Assembly: GCF_003352465.1 (NCBI RefSeq)
Contig: NZ_CP031153.1
Location: forward strand, 1,292,465 to 1,356,464
Source: Kordia sp. SMS9
GTDB lineage: Bacteria; Bacteroidota; Bacteroidia; Flavobacteriales; Flavobacteriaceae
Direction of reading: 5' to 3'
Length of the DNA: 64,000 bases
Below are positions 25,407 through 35,461 of the stretch, piece after piece (within the stretch, counting starts at the first letter, position 1; each line of letters begins with the position of its first letter). The position numbers and the translations under genes were made by a program. The notes under the pieces are model-generated. The model was not told the DNA's origin. It did not search any database and saw only the letters and a program-made list of their open reading frames with translations.

Positions 25407-26595
25407 AATCATAGCTATTTTGCCTTCATTGGCGTTGTACGGATTAGGACTTGCCAGTTTCTTCTTCTTAGACATCTACATTTCTTCAAATTACGATCAA
25501 GAATTTGTAAGTCAATGGGCATTCTATAAATCCAGTATATTTATCCTTGGCGGATTTTGTATTTTAGGCTTCGACCAAGTCATGGTGCGTGTTCCCAAAT
25601 TACACTTCTTTATCAAAAAGAAATTTGTATTTCAGTCACTGCTCATCAGTATTTTAGGCACATCGTTAGTTTGGTTTTTCTATCCGCTACAAAATGTGTG
25701 GTTGTTTTTTGTGACGCTCAACCTGTTTTCTATGGTGATTTTCCTTTCGGGAATCTTTAGAGCCAATCAAAAATTTACCATTGCACAATTAGCCACCAAC
25801 GGATGGAAAATTGTCATTGTAGCTGCTTTTTTCTTAATTGTAGAAAAAAACATGCTCAACCTGCTTGCCATGAGTTTGGGACTTATATTTATCATTCTCA
25901 TATTACTGTATGTAAAAAATTATAGCAAAGCACCTTCTGGCGATGAAATTCTCAAATATGATACGTATAGAAAAACGGGAATTGCCTTCTTTTTACACAA
26001 CATGACCTTGACAAGTGCAGTGTATGGCGAGCAATTTATCATCAATCTATATGGAAACGAATACATTTCATCAGAATTATTTATGTATTTCGCGTATTTC
26101 AGTCCCATCATACTCAGTGCCAATGGCTTCATCGGCTTCATCATTGGTCCAAAACTAAGAGCAAGAAAAACCGTAACGACGGCAGATTATCGGTCGTTGC
26201 AATTAAAATTGGTATTATTTGCCGTAGTCATGGCGCTCATTTCTTTTGCAGTAGGGATCTTTTTATTAGATCAATTCAAAGGAACACCTTTTGCTGAGGT
26301 GAATATTCCCTTGGCAATAACGGTATTGGCGTGTTGTATGATTCGAACCGTATACACAGCTTCTTCCTTATACTTAGGCGTATTTGGAAGCAACGCTTTC
26401 TTATACAAAACGGCAGGTCTTAACTGGGCTGTGCTTATCACATATATCTCATTAATATTAGTAGGATTAATAAGTAACATCGCAGTAGACACACTGATTA
26501 TTGTGATTGCAATCCTCACAACATTGCACTGGCTTTCGCGATTAATTATATCGCACAGCTATGCAGTAAACGTTTTTAAAGATGAAAAACATTAA
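25399..26595 (+). CDS. Polysaccharide flippase-like membrane protein (Wzx family)
   Basis: This 398-residue protein with about eleven to twelve TM helices resembles the Wzx/MATE-like oligosaccharide exporters that flip lipid-linked repeat units to the periplasm. Hydrophobic helices alternate with short basic loops across the length, and it starts with a predicted helix (LPSLALYGLGLASFFFLDIYI). The assignment comes from topology and context. It is the only flippase candidate in the locus. It overlaps both neighbours (8 and 14 bp). Confidence 0.7.
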   Translation: MNRIIAILPSLALYGLGLASFFFLDIYISSNYDQEFVSQWAFYKSSIFILGGFCILGFDQVMVRVPKLHFFIKKKFVFQSLLISILGTSLVWFFYPLQNVWLFFVTLNLFSMVIFLSGIFRANQKFTIAQLATNGWKIVIVAAFFLIVEKNMLNLLAMSLGLIFIILILLYVKNYSKAPSGDEILKYDTYRKTGIAFFLHNMTLTSAVYGEQFIINLYGNEYISSELFMYFAYFSPIILSANGFIGFIIGPKLRARKTVTTADYRSLQLKLVLFAVVMALISFAVGIFLLDQFKGTPFAEVNIPLAITVLACCMIRTVYTASSLYLGVFGSNAFLYKTAGLNWAVLITYISLILVGLISNIAVDTLIIVIAILTTLHWLSRLIISHSYAVNVFKDEKH

Positions 26596-27712
26596 AATAG
26601 TTGCACCACTTTCGTCACTATCTGAAAGAACTCGATTATACAAACTAACTCTATTTTTACATGATACGTTAGGCTATAAAAACATAAAACATGTGGGTTG
26701 GGAACGCATTCCTGGTGAAAGAGAAGAAAAAAGATTTGATTTTAAAATAGAGAAAAAAATCATTCTAAAAGGTGGCGGTTATGGGACAAGCAAAGTAAAA
26801 GGACTCTATTTTTTATGGTTGATCAAAACCTTTTTTTACTGTCTCAAATTTGGAAAAAAAGACATCGTTTGGGCATTGGGTTTTGAAAGTGCCTTTCCCG
26901 CAATGATGGCATCCAAAATAAAAGGCTTTAAAGTTGTATTTGACGATGCCGATCGCTTCTCTATGATCTTTAAATTTCCGAGTTTCATAGACAAAATTAT
27001 ACGGTTTTTAGAAAAAAGAACCTCACGAGGTGTTGACTTTCATGTAGTGCCTGGAGCAGAGCGATATGACTTTGAATCTAAAAAGTTTTATGTGTTAAAA
27101 AATACGCCCAGTGAAAGCCAAATAGAAAAAGCTAAAGAAATCAGTAAGAATTTAGAAAAACCTGCTAACTTTGTCATCAATATCAATGGATGGTTAGGCG
27201 CTGGTAGAGGAATGAATGAAGCGCTCAAACTAGTGAACACTTTAGAGAATGAAGCGATAAAAATCATTCTCATTGGAAAGTTAGATTGTACTGCTGCTGA
27301 CGCTTTGGCCAAACACAAAAATGTAATATACAAAGGAAAGTTGTCTAATTCTGAAACGTTGGCAAACTACTTCCTATCAGATATGGTATTAACGTATTAC
27401 GATCCAAAATTGGAAATTAATCAATATGCCGAATCAAATAAATGGGGAGATGCTGTTAAAACAGGAATTGGAATTATTGTAAATGAAGAGGTAAAGTCAG
27501 CAAAATTCATAAAAGAAAACAATCTTGGAATTAGTGTCCCGTACAATGATGTTGATGCATTGGTGAATGAAATACAAAAGCTATTAAACGATCCTTCTAA
27601 ATTATTAGAATTAAAATTGAACGCAAAAAAATATTCGGAAATCATGCCGTTTTATGAAGATCAGTTGATACAACTCTTTAAAAAAATAAACAATGAAGAA
27701 GAAGCCAGGTAA
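26582..27712 (+). CDS. Glycosyltransferase, GT4-like
   Basis: This 376-residue protein fits a GT-B transferase. In the first half KGFKVVFDDADRFSM resembles the donor-domain VYDxxD segment. In the second half, FVININGWLGAGRGMNEAL (GT4 re-entry strand), ILIGKLD and then NKWGDAVKTGIGIIV match the nucleotide-sugar-binding side of GT4. Its donor is not evident. The start at 26582 overlaps the flippase by 14 bp and the next gene starts within its last 20 bp. Confidence 0.75.
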   Translation: MKNIKIVAPLSSLSERTRLYKLTLFLHDTLGYKNIKHVGWERIPGEREEKRFDFKIEKKIILKGGGYGTSKVKGLYFLWLIKTFFYCLKFGKKDIVWALGFESAFPAMMASKIKGFKVVFDDADRFSMIFKFPSFIDKIIRFLEKRTSRGVDFHVVPGAERYDFESKKFYVLKNTPSESQIEKAKEISKNLEKPANFVININGWLGAGRGMNEALKLVNTLENEAIKIILIGKLDCTAADALAKHKNVIYKGKLSNSETLANYFLSDMVLTYYDPKLEINQYAESNKWGDAVKTGIGIIVNEEVKSAKFIKENNLGISVPYNDVDALVNEIQKLLNDPSKLLELKLNAKKYSEIMPFYEDQLIQLFKKINNEEEAR

Positions 27713-28226
27713 AATAGAGAAAGCATATACTTTTTTGTTAATAAAAATGATCGGAAACTTCAGTCCTAGAAGAGCTACAAACATTCAATACAAGTTCTTC
27801 AAAAAATATGGAATGAAATTTAACGGGAAACCCAACTACATTTCTTCTAAAATTTGGTTTGACGGTACAGATTATTCCTTAATTTCTATTGGAAAAGAGG
27901 TAACCATGTCTAGCTATATTAGAGTATTAACACACGATTGGTCTCCACACACTATCGCAAAAGCTTTTGACATTCCACAAGAAAAACCCTTAGGGATTTT
28001 AAGTACTATTGAAATTGGAGATTACGCATTCATTGGCACAGGAACCATACTTATGCCAGGATGTAAAATAGGAAAAGGATGCATCATTGGCGCAGGAACT
28101 GTAGTAAGAGGTGACATTCCTGATTTTAGTATATACATCGGAAGTCCTGGAAAAGTTGTAGGAGATTCCAGAAAATACCTGAAATCCAAATTTCCACAAT
28201 TCGACTCACCAGAATATAATATATAA
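27693..28226 (+). CDS. Hexapeptide-repeat (LbH) acyltransferase
   Basis: This is a 177-residue left-handed beta-helix acyltransferase. RVLTHDWSPHT has the His-Asp-Trp block of the MAT/NodL group, and IGDYAFIGTGTILMPGCKIG, CIIGAGTVVRGDIPD and YIGSPGKVVGD form the hexapeptide coils. It probably acetylates a residue of the glycan. A second enzyme of the class sits at 24861. It overlaps the GT4 gene by 20 bp. Confidence 0.82.
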   Translation: MKKKPGKIEKAYTFLLIKMIGNFSPRRATNIQYKFFKKYGMKFNGKPNYISSKIWFDGTDYSLISIGKEVTMSSYIRVLTHDWSPHTIAKAFDIPQEKPLGILSTIEIGDYAFIGTGTILMPGCKIGKGCIIGAGTVVRGDIPDFSIYIGSPGKVVGDSRKYLKSKFPQFDSPEYNI

Positions 28227-28236
28227 AAAGTAACAC

Positions 28237-29559
28237 ATGATTATATTTCTGAGTATCTTATTAGTAATTGTATTTGCATTTACGCTATATTTTATACTTG
28301 CCAGAGGAATAGGAGCACTATTTTCTCAACCAGTGGTGTTGGGTGTATTGTTTTTTACCATCATTCATCTTTTACTACCGTTATTACAAATAAATGAAGA
28401 CTATTACAGATACCAAACAGAATACGCATTACTAACCATCATACTCTCCATAGTTTTAGTGGTGTTAGGACAATTTCTGTTCATGCTGTTTATTACCCGA
28501 TTTAACTTAGATTATTACAAACTATTCAAAGATCTCCAAGTCAGTGATAGGGAAATAAAGCGAATGCTCTTTGTGGGCTTCCTCGTATTTCTAGTAGGAT
28601 TTTATTTCTCCTATCAAAACCTTTCCATCATTCTTTCTGTGGGCGTAACGGAATACCTCAGAGACAGAATTAGTTTCGGACAAGGAAAAGGAATACAACT
28701 ATTATTTGCCCATTGGACGTACGTGTCAGCTTTCATATTCATTTTTTGCTACTATATGGCCGGCACAAAAAAACTCAGAATAAGAGCACTTATTTTAAGT
28801 ATTCTCTCCTTTGGAATGAGCATGCTCTATTACTTTCTAAACAGTAACAGAAACTCTATATTTATCATGTTATTGCTTTTGGGTGGCGCATGGTTTATCA
28901 ACAACAGATCGCTCAATACGAAGGCAAACAAAAAGCAGATGAAAAGAATCCTCTTGATGTTTGTACTTGTTGGAGTAGCATTTATACTTTTCTTCAATAT
29001 TGGAAAAGAACGCTATGCATTATATGCATCAAGACATAAAGAATTCAAATATCCATTAGTAAAATCGTTAAACGGAGCCTTTGGAAACCATGAAAACATC
29101 CTTTGGATGCTTGAAAATGACTATGAAAAATCATACGGTCAAACCTATTTAGCAGGATATGCAAACGTAATTCCTCGAAAACTCTGGCCAGGCAAACCTT
29201 TAGGCGCTGGACCAAAACTGAAAAACTTTATTGATCCCGGAAGTTATGTGTTGGGTAGAGACAGGAATTCATCACTCACCACAGGCTTTTTTACAGAATT
29301 ACAGATGAATTTTGGCGTGGTAGGAATTGTCATATTCCCCATATTCATTGCCATTGTTATGGGACTCATATTACAACACCTAAACAGATCCAATTACCTG
29401 ATTGTAAAAATGGCATCCTTTTTTACCATGATTCTGTTTTTTACTCAATTTTACTTTGCGGAATTCCTTGGGTTTTTCTCGCGATATTTTATAACAATAA
29501 TACCATTTATCATCATATACTTAGCTGTTAGTGTAAGATTCAAACTTACCAAAGGCTAA
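28237..29559 (+). CDS. O-antigen polymerase-like protein (oligosaccharide repeat unit polymerase)
   Basis: This 440-residue protein with about ten to twelve TM helices fits the Wzy-type oligosaccharide repeat unit polymerases. NSNRNSIFIMLLLLGGAWF, then the periplasmic loop VIPRKLWPGKPLGAGPKLKN, and GFFTELQMNFGVVGIVIFPI near the C-terminus are the family-like blocks. It is the best polymerase candidate in the locus, with the ligase-like proteins at 22245 and 23592. It starts 10 bp after the acyltransferase. Confidence 0.8.
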   Translation: MIIFLSILLVIVFAFTLYFILARGIGALFSQPVVLGVLFFTIIHLLLPLLQINEDYYRYQTEYALLTIILSIVLVVLGQFLFMLFITRFNLDYYKLFKDLQVSDREIKRMLFVGFLVFLVGFYFSYQNLSIILSVGVTEYLRDRISFGQGKGIQLLFAHWTYVSAFIFIFCYYMAGTKKLRIRALILSILSFGMSMLYYFLNSNRNSIFIMLLLLGGAWFINNRSLNTKANKKQMKRILLMFVLVGVAFILFFNIGKERYALYASRHKEFKYPLVKSLNGAFGNHENILWMLENDYEKSYGQTYLAGYANVIPRKLWPGKPLGAGPKLKNFIDPGSYVLGRDRNSSLTTGFFTELQMNFGVVGIVIFPIFIAIVMGLILQHLNRSNYLIVKMASFFTMILFFTQFYFAEFLGFFSRYFITIIPFIIIYLAVSVRFKLTKG

Positions 29560-29585
29560 GCATACATTAAATACGACACTTTCTC

Positions 29586-31700
29586 ATGAAACAAATATTA
29601 CAGTCTTTTAAAACAGGAGTCACAGAATTAGCAGAATTGCCATCTCCTAAAGTAAAAGCAGGTCAAGTTTTAATACAAACAACCCGAAGCTTAGTATCCT
29701 TAGGTACAGAACGTATGTTAGTTGAATTCGGAAAAGCTTCGCTGATTCAAAAAGCAAGACAGCAACCTGATAAAGTAAAAATGGTGCTCGACAAAATAAA
29801 AGCAGAAGGATTAATGCCTACGCTTGAAACTGTCTTTAACAAACTAGAGCAACCCTTGCCATTAGGCTATTGTAATGTGGGGAAAGTAATTGCCGTTGGA
29901 AAAGGAGTAACCGATTTCAAAGTAGGAGACCGTGTAGCTTCTAACGGACAACATGCGGAATTTGTTTCCATTCCACAAAACCTAGTGGCACATATTCCCG
30001 ACAATGTTTCTGATGATGAAGCCGCATTTACAGTCATTGGTTCTATTGGACTGCAAGGAATTCGGTTGATCAATCCTACGATGGGAGAAACCATTGTCGT
30101 TGTTGGACTCGGATTGATCGGTTTACTCGCCGCAGAAATGCTCATTGCCAACGGTTGTAGAGTCATTGGATACGATTTAGATGATAAAAAAGTAGAAATC
30201 GCGAAAAGCAAAGGTGTCATCGCTTTCAATCCACTCAAAGGAAATGATGCTGTAAAATTTGTACTCGAAAATACCAACAACATCGGTGCTGATGGTGTGT
30301 TAATTACCGCATCTGCCAAAACCAATCAAATCATTTCGCAAGCCGCTCAAATGAGCCGAAAAAGAGGAAGAATTGTACTTGTTGGAGTTATCGGATTAAA
30401 TATCTCCAGAGCAGAATTCTACGAAAAAGAACTCAGCTTTCAAGTATCGTGTTCGTACGGACCAGGAAGATACGATGATGACTATGAATTTAAAGGAATC
30501 GACTATCCGTTGCCATTTGTGCGTTGGACAGAAAAAAGAAACTTTCAAACCGTATTGCAACTCATCTCTTCGGGGAAATTAGGGGTAGAAGAATTAATTT
30601 CGGAACACATTCCGCTTAATGATTTTGAAAAAATATATGGCGATATTGGAAACTCAAAATCCATTGCCGTACTCTTCAAATACAATGAAGACAGCAAACC
30701 AGAAAACAGCATTGTAGTTACCAAAAAAGAACTGCAAGCAGGAAACGGAGTTATTGGATTGGTAGGCGCAGGAAACTTTACCAAAATGACCTTGTTGCCA
30801 GCCTTAAAAGGAAAAAATGCACAAATAAAACACATTGTTTCTTCGGGAGGAGTCAACGGAACAGTACTTGCCAAAAAGCACGGTATTGCCCAAAGTACCA
30901 CAGACTATAATTTAGTCTTGGACGACAAAGAAGTAGATGTAGTCATGATTACCACACGACACAATTTGCATGCAGATATGGTCATCAAAGCATTGGACAA
31001 AGGAAAACACGTCTTTGTAGAAAAACCGTTGGCGCTCAACAACGAAGAATTAGAAGCCATTCAAGAATCGTATAGCAAAAACAAAGGCTCCTTAATGATT
31101 GGGTTCAACAGACGATTCTCTCCACATACACAAAAAATAAAATCACTCATTGGCGATTCACCAATGAATGTTATTGCCACGATGAATGCAGGCGCCATTC
31201 CACCAGAAGTTTGGGTACACGATATGAAAATTGGAGGCGGAAGAATCATCGGAGAAGCATGTCATTACTTAGACCTTATCGTATTCCTTACGGGAAGTAA
31301 AATAAAAGCAGTTTGTATGAATGCCTTGGGAGAAAATCCGCAAGAAAACACAGACAATGCTTCCATCTTAGTCAAACTAGAAAATGGTTCTACGGGAGTT
31401 GTCAACTACTTTGCCAATGGTTCCAAATCATATTCAAAAGAACGTTTAGAAGTATTCTCACAAGAGAAAACACTCATCATGGACAACTTCATCAAAACAA
31501 GAGGATATGGTGTAAAAGGATTCTCAAAATTAAAAACAAAACTAGACAAAGGGCACAAGGCGCAATTTGGTCAAATCATTGAAAAAGCAAAACAAGGAAG
31601 CATTGAACTCATTCCGTATGAAGAACTCATCAACGTAACCAAAGCGAGTTTTGCAGCCATACAAAGTTTAAAAGAAGGGAAATGGATTGACATTGAATAA
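29586..31700 (+). CDS. Two-domain oxidoreductase: zinc-type dehydrogenase fused to Gfo/Idh/MocA
   Basis: This is a 704-residue fusion. Residues 1-360 are a medium-chain dehydrogenase-like domain with a Rossmann motif (VVVGLGLIGLLAAE, near 171-184). Residues 385-704 are a Gfo/Idh/MocA domain, with GLVGAGNFTKMTLLPAL near 393 and the active-site motif EKPLALNNEEL near 480. The fusion is a recognised architecture that precedes heparinase II/III genes in surface-glycan loci. The substrate is presumably an NDP-sugar or a sugar, but that is inference. Confidence 0.85.
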   Translation: MKQILQSFKTGVTELAELPSPKVKAGQVLIQTTRSLVSLGTERMLVEFGKASLIQKARQQPDKVKMVLDKIKAEGLMPTLETVFNKLEQPLPLGYCNVGKVIAVGKGVTDFKVGDRVASNGQHAEFVSIPQNLVAHIPDNVSDDEAAFTVIGSIGLQGIRLINPTMGETIVVVGLGLIGLLAAEMLIANGCRVIGYDLDDKKVEIAKSKGVIAFNPLKGNDAVKFVLENTNNIGADGVLITASAKTNQIISQAAQMSRKRGRIVLVGVIGLNISRAEFYEKELSFQVSCSYGPGRYDDDYEFKGIDYPLPFVRWTEKRNFQTVLQLISSGKLGVEELISEHIPLNDFEKIYGDIGNSKSIAVLFKYNEDSKPENSIVVTKKELQAGNGVIGLVGAGNFTKMTLLPALKGKNAQIKHIVSSGGVNGTVLAKKHGIAQSTTDYNLVLDDKEVDVVMITTRHNLHADMVIKALDKGKHVFVEKPLALNNEELEAIQESYSKNKGSLMIGFNRRFSPHTQKIKSLIGDSPMNVIATMNAGAIPPEVWVHDMKIGGGRIIGEACHYLDLIVFLTGSKIKAVCMNALGENPQENTDNASILVKLENGSTGVVNYFANGSKSYSKERLEVFSQEKTLIMDNFIKTRGYGVKGFSKLKTKLDKGHKAQFGQIIEKAKQGSIELIPYEELINVTKASFAAIQSLKEGKWIDIE

Positions 31701-31733
31701 CTCAATTCGTTAAATGCAGTAACAGTTCATAAC

Positions 31734-33614
31734 ATGATTCAAAAAATAAAAAAAATAAGCAATCTGATCTCCAACATGGGAGCACGCTACCTTTTTTTTA
31801 GAATCTTTTATACGATCAAAGCAAAACTAGGTTGGCAAAAAAAAGCATTTCCAACCAATCCCGATTTCAAAACATACATTTCATTAAAAGAATGGAGCGA
31901 AAACATACCTCCATTCTTTTTTTATGGAAAAAATAGTCTCAAGCTGCCAAAGCAACAAACGGAAGCGCTCGCAAATACATTTCAAGACATTGAAAACGGA
32001 ATCTTCACCTTTTTCAACAAATCAAAACTCACTATTGGTACGGAATACAACTGGTTGGTCAATCCGTCCACAGGATATCGGTACAATAGCAACAAACACT
32101 GGTCGGAAATTCAAGACTTATCCACAGAAGCAGGAGATATCAAATATGTATGGGAAAAAGCAAGATTCTCATACATATATGACATTATCCGCTACGATTA
32201 TCATTACAATGAAGACAAATCAGCATTTGTATTTAGTGAAATAGAAAGTTTTATAGACAAAAACCCTATCAATCAAGGACCAAATTACAAATGCAGTCAG
32301 GAAATAAGTTTACGTACGCTCAATTGGACATTTGCCTTATACTATTACAAAGATTCGCCACATCTTACGGAAGCGTTATTCAGTAAAATAATGCACACCA
32401 TTTACTGGCAAATTCATCACGTATATCACAACATCAACTTCTCTCGTATTACGGTGCGAAACAATCACGCCATTACCGAAACCTTGATGTTGTACCTTTC
32501 GGCGAAACTATTTCCGTTTTTACCCAATGTACAAAAATGGAGCAAGCACGGTAAAAAATGGTTTGAGCAAGAAATTGCCTATCAAATCTATGAAGATGGT
32601 ACGTTCTTGCAATTCTCAATGAATTACCACCGAGTTGTGGTACAATTGCTTACTTGGGCAATACAACTTGCAAAGCTCAATGGAGAACAATTCAATCCAA
32701 AAGTATACGAAAGAGCGCAAAAATCGCTCGATTTCTTGGACAACTGTACGGATCCCGTAAGCGGGAAATTGCCCAACTACGGTTCCAACGACGGTGCTTT
32801 GTTCTTCAAACTTACCAATGACGATTACCGAATCTATACATCGCAACTAGATGACTTACGCGCTGTATTAAACGGATACACCTACAACGAATCTGAAAGT
32901 GCGCATTGGTATGGAATTCAGCCAGAAACAAAAGCATACCAAACGCCAGACACGTTAAATTCCTATACAAAAGGCGGTTACTACATCATGCAAGATGGAA
33001 ACACCAAAACCTTCATCCGTTGCGGAAAATACAAAGATCGTCCGTTTCAGTCAGACAACTTACACATTGACATTTGGGCAAACGGAATCAACTATCTCAG
33101 AGACAACGGTTCGTACAAATACAACACTTCCCAAGAAGAACTCAACTACTTCAATGGCTGTGAAGGACACAATACGGTCAGTGTTGGCAAAGCCGATCAA
33201 ATGCTAAAAGGAGGCAGATTTATTTGGTATTACTGGGTAAAAAAAGCAAAAGCAAGTCTGCAAAAAAAGGCAAACACCTATGAATTTGACGGAAACATCA
33301 AAGCCTTTGCACAGTTGGGTAACAACATCGTACATCGAAGAAAAGTCACAAAAATAGCAACCGAAAATCGCTGGGAAATACAAGACATAGTTCAAAACAA
33401 AAAAGAGCATGCTTTATATCAATACTGGCATGTACATCCTGATCATTTTGACAAAGTGAACATTAGCACCAAAGACGATCAAGGAAACGAACTAAAACCG
33501 TTAGTAGAAGAAACATGGTTTTCTGGGTATTACGGAATTAAAGAAAAATCGCTTCGCATTACGTTTACTACTGAGCGAAGCAACATGACAACATCAATTC
33601 AGATTAACACCTAA
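31734..33614 (+). CDS. Heparinase II/III family protein
   Basis: This 626-residue protein fits the Hepar_II_III family of polysaccharide lyases. An alpha/alpha toroid N-terminal half is followed by a beta-sandwich domain. Typical segments are NFSRITVRNNHAITETLMLY, FLQFSMNYHRVVVQL and HNTVSVGKADQM. I see no signal peptide, unlike scavenging lyases. That fits a biosynthetic-locus enzyme that may trim uronic-acid glycan. It follows the bi-domain oxidoreductase by 33 bp, a typical pair. Confidence 0.85.
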   Translation: MIQKIKKISNLISNMGARYLFFRIFYTIKAKLGWQKKAFPTNPDFKTYISLKEWSENIPPFFFYGKNSLKLPKQQTEALANTFQDIENGIFTFFNKSKLTIGTEYNWLVNPSTGYRYNSNKHWSEIQDLSTEAGDIKYVWEKARFSYIYDIIRYDYHYNEDKSAFVFSEIESFIDKNPINQGPNYKCSQEISLRTLNWTFALYYYKDSPHLTEALFSKIMHTIYWQIHHVYHNINFSRITVRNNHAITETLMLYLSAKLFPFLPNVQKWSKHGKKWFEQEIAYQIYEDGTFLQFSMNYHRVVVQLLTWAIQLAKLNGEQFNPKVYERAQKSLDFLDNCTDPVSGKLPNYGSNDGALFFKLTNDDYRIYTSQLDDLRAVLNGYTYNESESAHWYGIQPETKAYQTPDTLNSYTKGGYYIMQDGNTKTFIRCGKYKDRPFQSDNLHIDIWANGINYLRDNGSYKYNTSQEELNYFNGCEGHNTVSVGKADQMLKGGRFIWYYWVKKAKASLQKKANTYEFDGNIKAFAQLGNNIVHRRKVTKIATENRWEIQDIVQNKKEHALYQYWHVHPDHFDKVNISTKDDQGNELKPLVEETWFSGYYGIKEKSLRITFTTERSNMTTSIQINT

Positions 33615-33628
33615 GTAACAAACACCTG

Positions 33629-34876
33629 ATGAAAATATTACTCATACACCAAGCATTTCTGGAGAAAGATGAAGGCGGCGGCTCACGTTTTAACGAAATG
33701 ACAAAAATGTGGTCAGAACAAGGGCATGAAATCACAGTTTTGGCAGGAATGGTGCATTATACAACAGGAAAAAAGAACCCGAAATACAAAGGAAAATACA
33801 CCTTCAAAGATGAAGACTTTTACGAAAATGTAGATGTCATTCGCTGTCATGTTTCCGAAAGTTACAATGTCAACTTCTTAGGAAGACTTTGGGCGTACTT
33901 CTCGTTTGTGTTTTCTAGCATCTATGCAGGTTTATTCAAAACCAGAGGAAAAAAATTTGATGCTATTTTGGTAACGTCGCCACCACTATTTGTGGGAATC
34001 ACGGCGTATGTACTTTACGTGTTCAAGCGAATTCCGTTTGTCTTTGAAATTCGAGACTTGTGGCCAGAATCAGCCATTGACACAGGCGTGTTGAAAAGCA
34101 AAATCATGATCAAATTTGCCTATTGGTTTGAAAAATTCATGTACAAAAAAGCGCGACTCATCAATGTATTAACACCTGCATTTAGAGACAAACTCATTGC
34201 AGACAAAAATGTTCCGCCCGAAAAAATTATCTTCATTCCAAATGCTGCCGATTTTACCTTGGCGGAAGAAATACAAAAAGACTTTGATGCGCCAGCGTTC
34301 AAAAAACAACTCGGACTGCACGACAAATTTGTCATTACGTATGTTGGTGCGCACGGAGTTGCCAATCACCTCATTCAATTGGTAGATGCTGCCGAACACT
34401 TGCGCGATACGAATGTGGTATTTCAGCTTATTGGTTCAGGCATGCAAAAAGAAATGCTGCAAAGCGAAGTTGCCAAAAGAAACCTACACGAACAAGTCAT
34501 CTTCAGAGATCCAGTTTCCAAAAAAGAAGTATTCAAATACATTCTTTCATCAGACATGGGCGCATCAGTACTAAAACGAATAGATACCTTTAAAACGATC
34601 TACTCAAACAAAACCTTTGACTACATGTCTTGCAAAAAACCAATTCTCTTGGCCATTGAAGGAATTTCGAAAGACTTAGTAGAAGATGCCAACTGCGGAA
34701 TCTGTGTAGAACCAGAAAACGCAAAGGACATTTCAGACAAAATAAAAGAAGCCATCAATTCAGACATAATGTTTGACAAAATGGGCGATAATGGCTACTT
34801 TTACGCCAAAGAAAGATTTGATAGAAACAAGTTGGCGGACACGTATATTTCCGAAATAGAAAAACATTTTAAATAG
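33629..34876 (+). CDS. Glycosyltransferase family 4, WbuB-like
   Basis: This 415-residue GT-B enzyme resembles WbuB-type transferases that add amino sugars such as L-FucNAc in O-antigens. FVFEIRDLWPES (near 142) is diagnostic for this group. KIIFIPNAAD and VITYVGAHGVANHLIQL form the second-domain start, and the C-terminal CGICVEPENAKDISDKI is the donor site region. It is followed at once by the sugar transferase at 34877 (TAGATG). Confidence 0.88.
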   Translation: MKILLIHQAFLEKDEGGGSRFNEMTKMWSEQGHEITVLAGMVHYTTGKKNPKYKGKYTFKDEDFYENVDVIRCHVSESYNVNFLGRLWAYFSFVFSSIYAGLFKTRGKKFDAILVTSPPLFVGITAYVLYVFKRIPFVFEIRDLWPESAIDTGVLKSKIMIKFAYWFEKFMYKKARLINVLTPAFRDKLIADKNVPPEKIIFIPNAADFTLAEEIQKDFDAPAFKKQLGLHDKFVITYVGAHGVANHLIQLVDAAEHLRDTNVVFQLIGSGMQKEMLQSEVAKRNLHEQVIFRDPVSKKEVFKYILSSDMGASVLKRIDTFKTIYSNKTFDYMSCKKPILLAIEGISKDLVEDANCGICVEPENAKDISDKIKEAINSDIMFDKMGDNGYFYAKERFDRNKLADTYISEIEKHFK

Positions 34877-35461
34877 ATGTATAAAAAATATTTTAAAAGA
34901 ATCGTAGACATCCTTGTTGGAGTTGGAACCTTAATCGTTTTACTGCCTTTATTTATCATTGTTGGAATACTTATCTACCTATCTAGCAAAGGATCTATAT
35001 TCTACTCCCAAGATCGTATTGGGAAAAACGGAGAAATGTTCCGATTGCACAAATTCAGATCCATGTACACCAACAAAAATTTCTCTGTAAACACGCAAGT
35101 ATTCAAAAACGATAAAAACGTAACAACGATTGGAAAGTTCATCAGAAGATTCAAAATTGACGAACTTGCACAAATCATCAATGTCATCAATGGCGATATG
35201 TCTATCGTAGGACCAAGACCCGTGTTGCCAGCAGTAAAAGAACACTTTGATGAAAACGCAGAACACAGACTCAAAGTGCGCCCTGGACTTACAGGACTTT
35301 CGCAAGTAAATGGAAACATTCACTTACCTTGGAAGGAAAGATGGGTTTTTGATCGAAAATATGTTGAAAACATCAGTTTCGTAAACGATATTAAAATCAT
35401 TTTTAAGACTTTTGCAGTAATTCTCTTAGGAGAAGAAAAATTTAAAAAAGACAACGAATGA
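34877..35461 (+). CDS. Initiating sugar transferase (bacterial sugar transferase, short form)
   Basis: This 194-residue monotopic phosphoglycosyl transferase transfers a sugar-1-phosphate to undecaprenyl phosphate. An N-terminal re-entrant helix (about 10-32) precedes RIGKNGEMFRLHKFRSM, KIDELAQIINVINGDMSIVG and GPRPVLPA. The catalytic Asp-Glu pair of the class is the DE in KIDEL; the usual Pro of DELPQ is Ala here. It is one of three initiating transferases in the window. Its ATG lies directly after the GT4 stop, and it overlaps the formyltransferase by 4 bp. Confidence 0.88.
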   Translation: MYKKYFKRIVDILVGVGTLIVLLPLFIIVGILIYLSSKGSIFYSQDRIGKNGEMFRLHKFRSMYTNKNFSVNTQVFKNDKNVTTIGKFIRRFKIDELAQIINVINGDMSIVGPRPVLPAVKEHFDENAEHRLKVRPGLTGLSQVNGNIHLPWKERWVFDRKYVENISFVNDIKIIFKTFAVILLGEEKFKKDNE

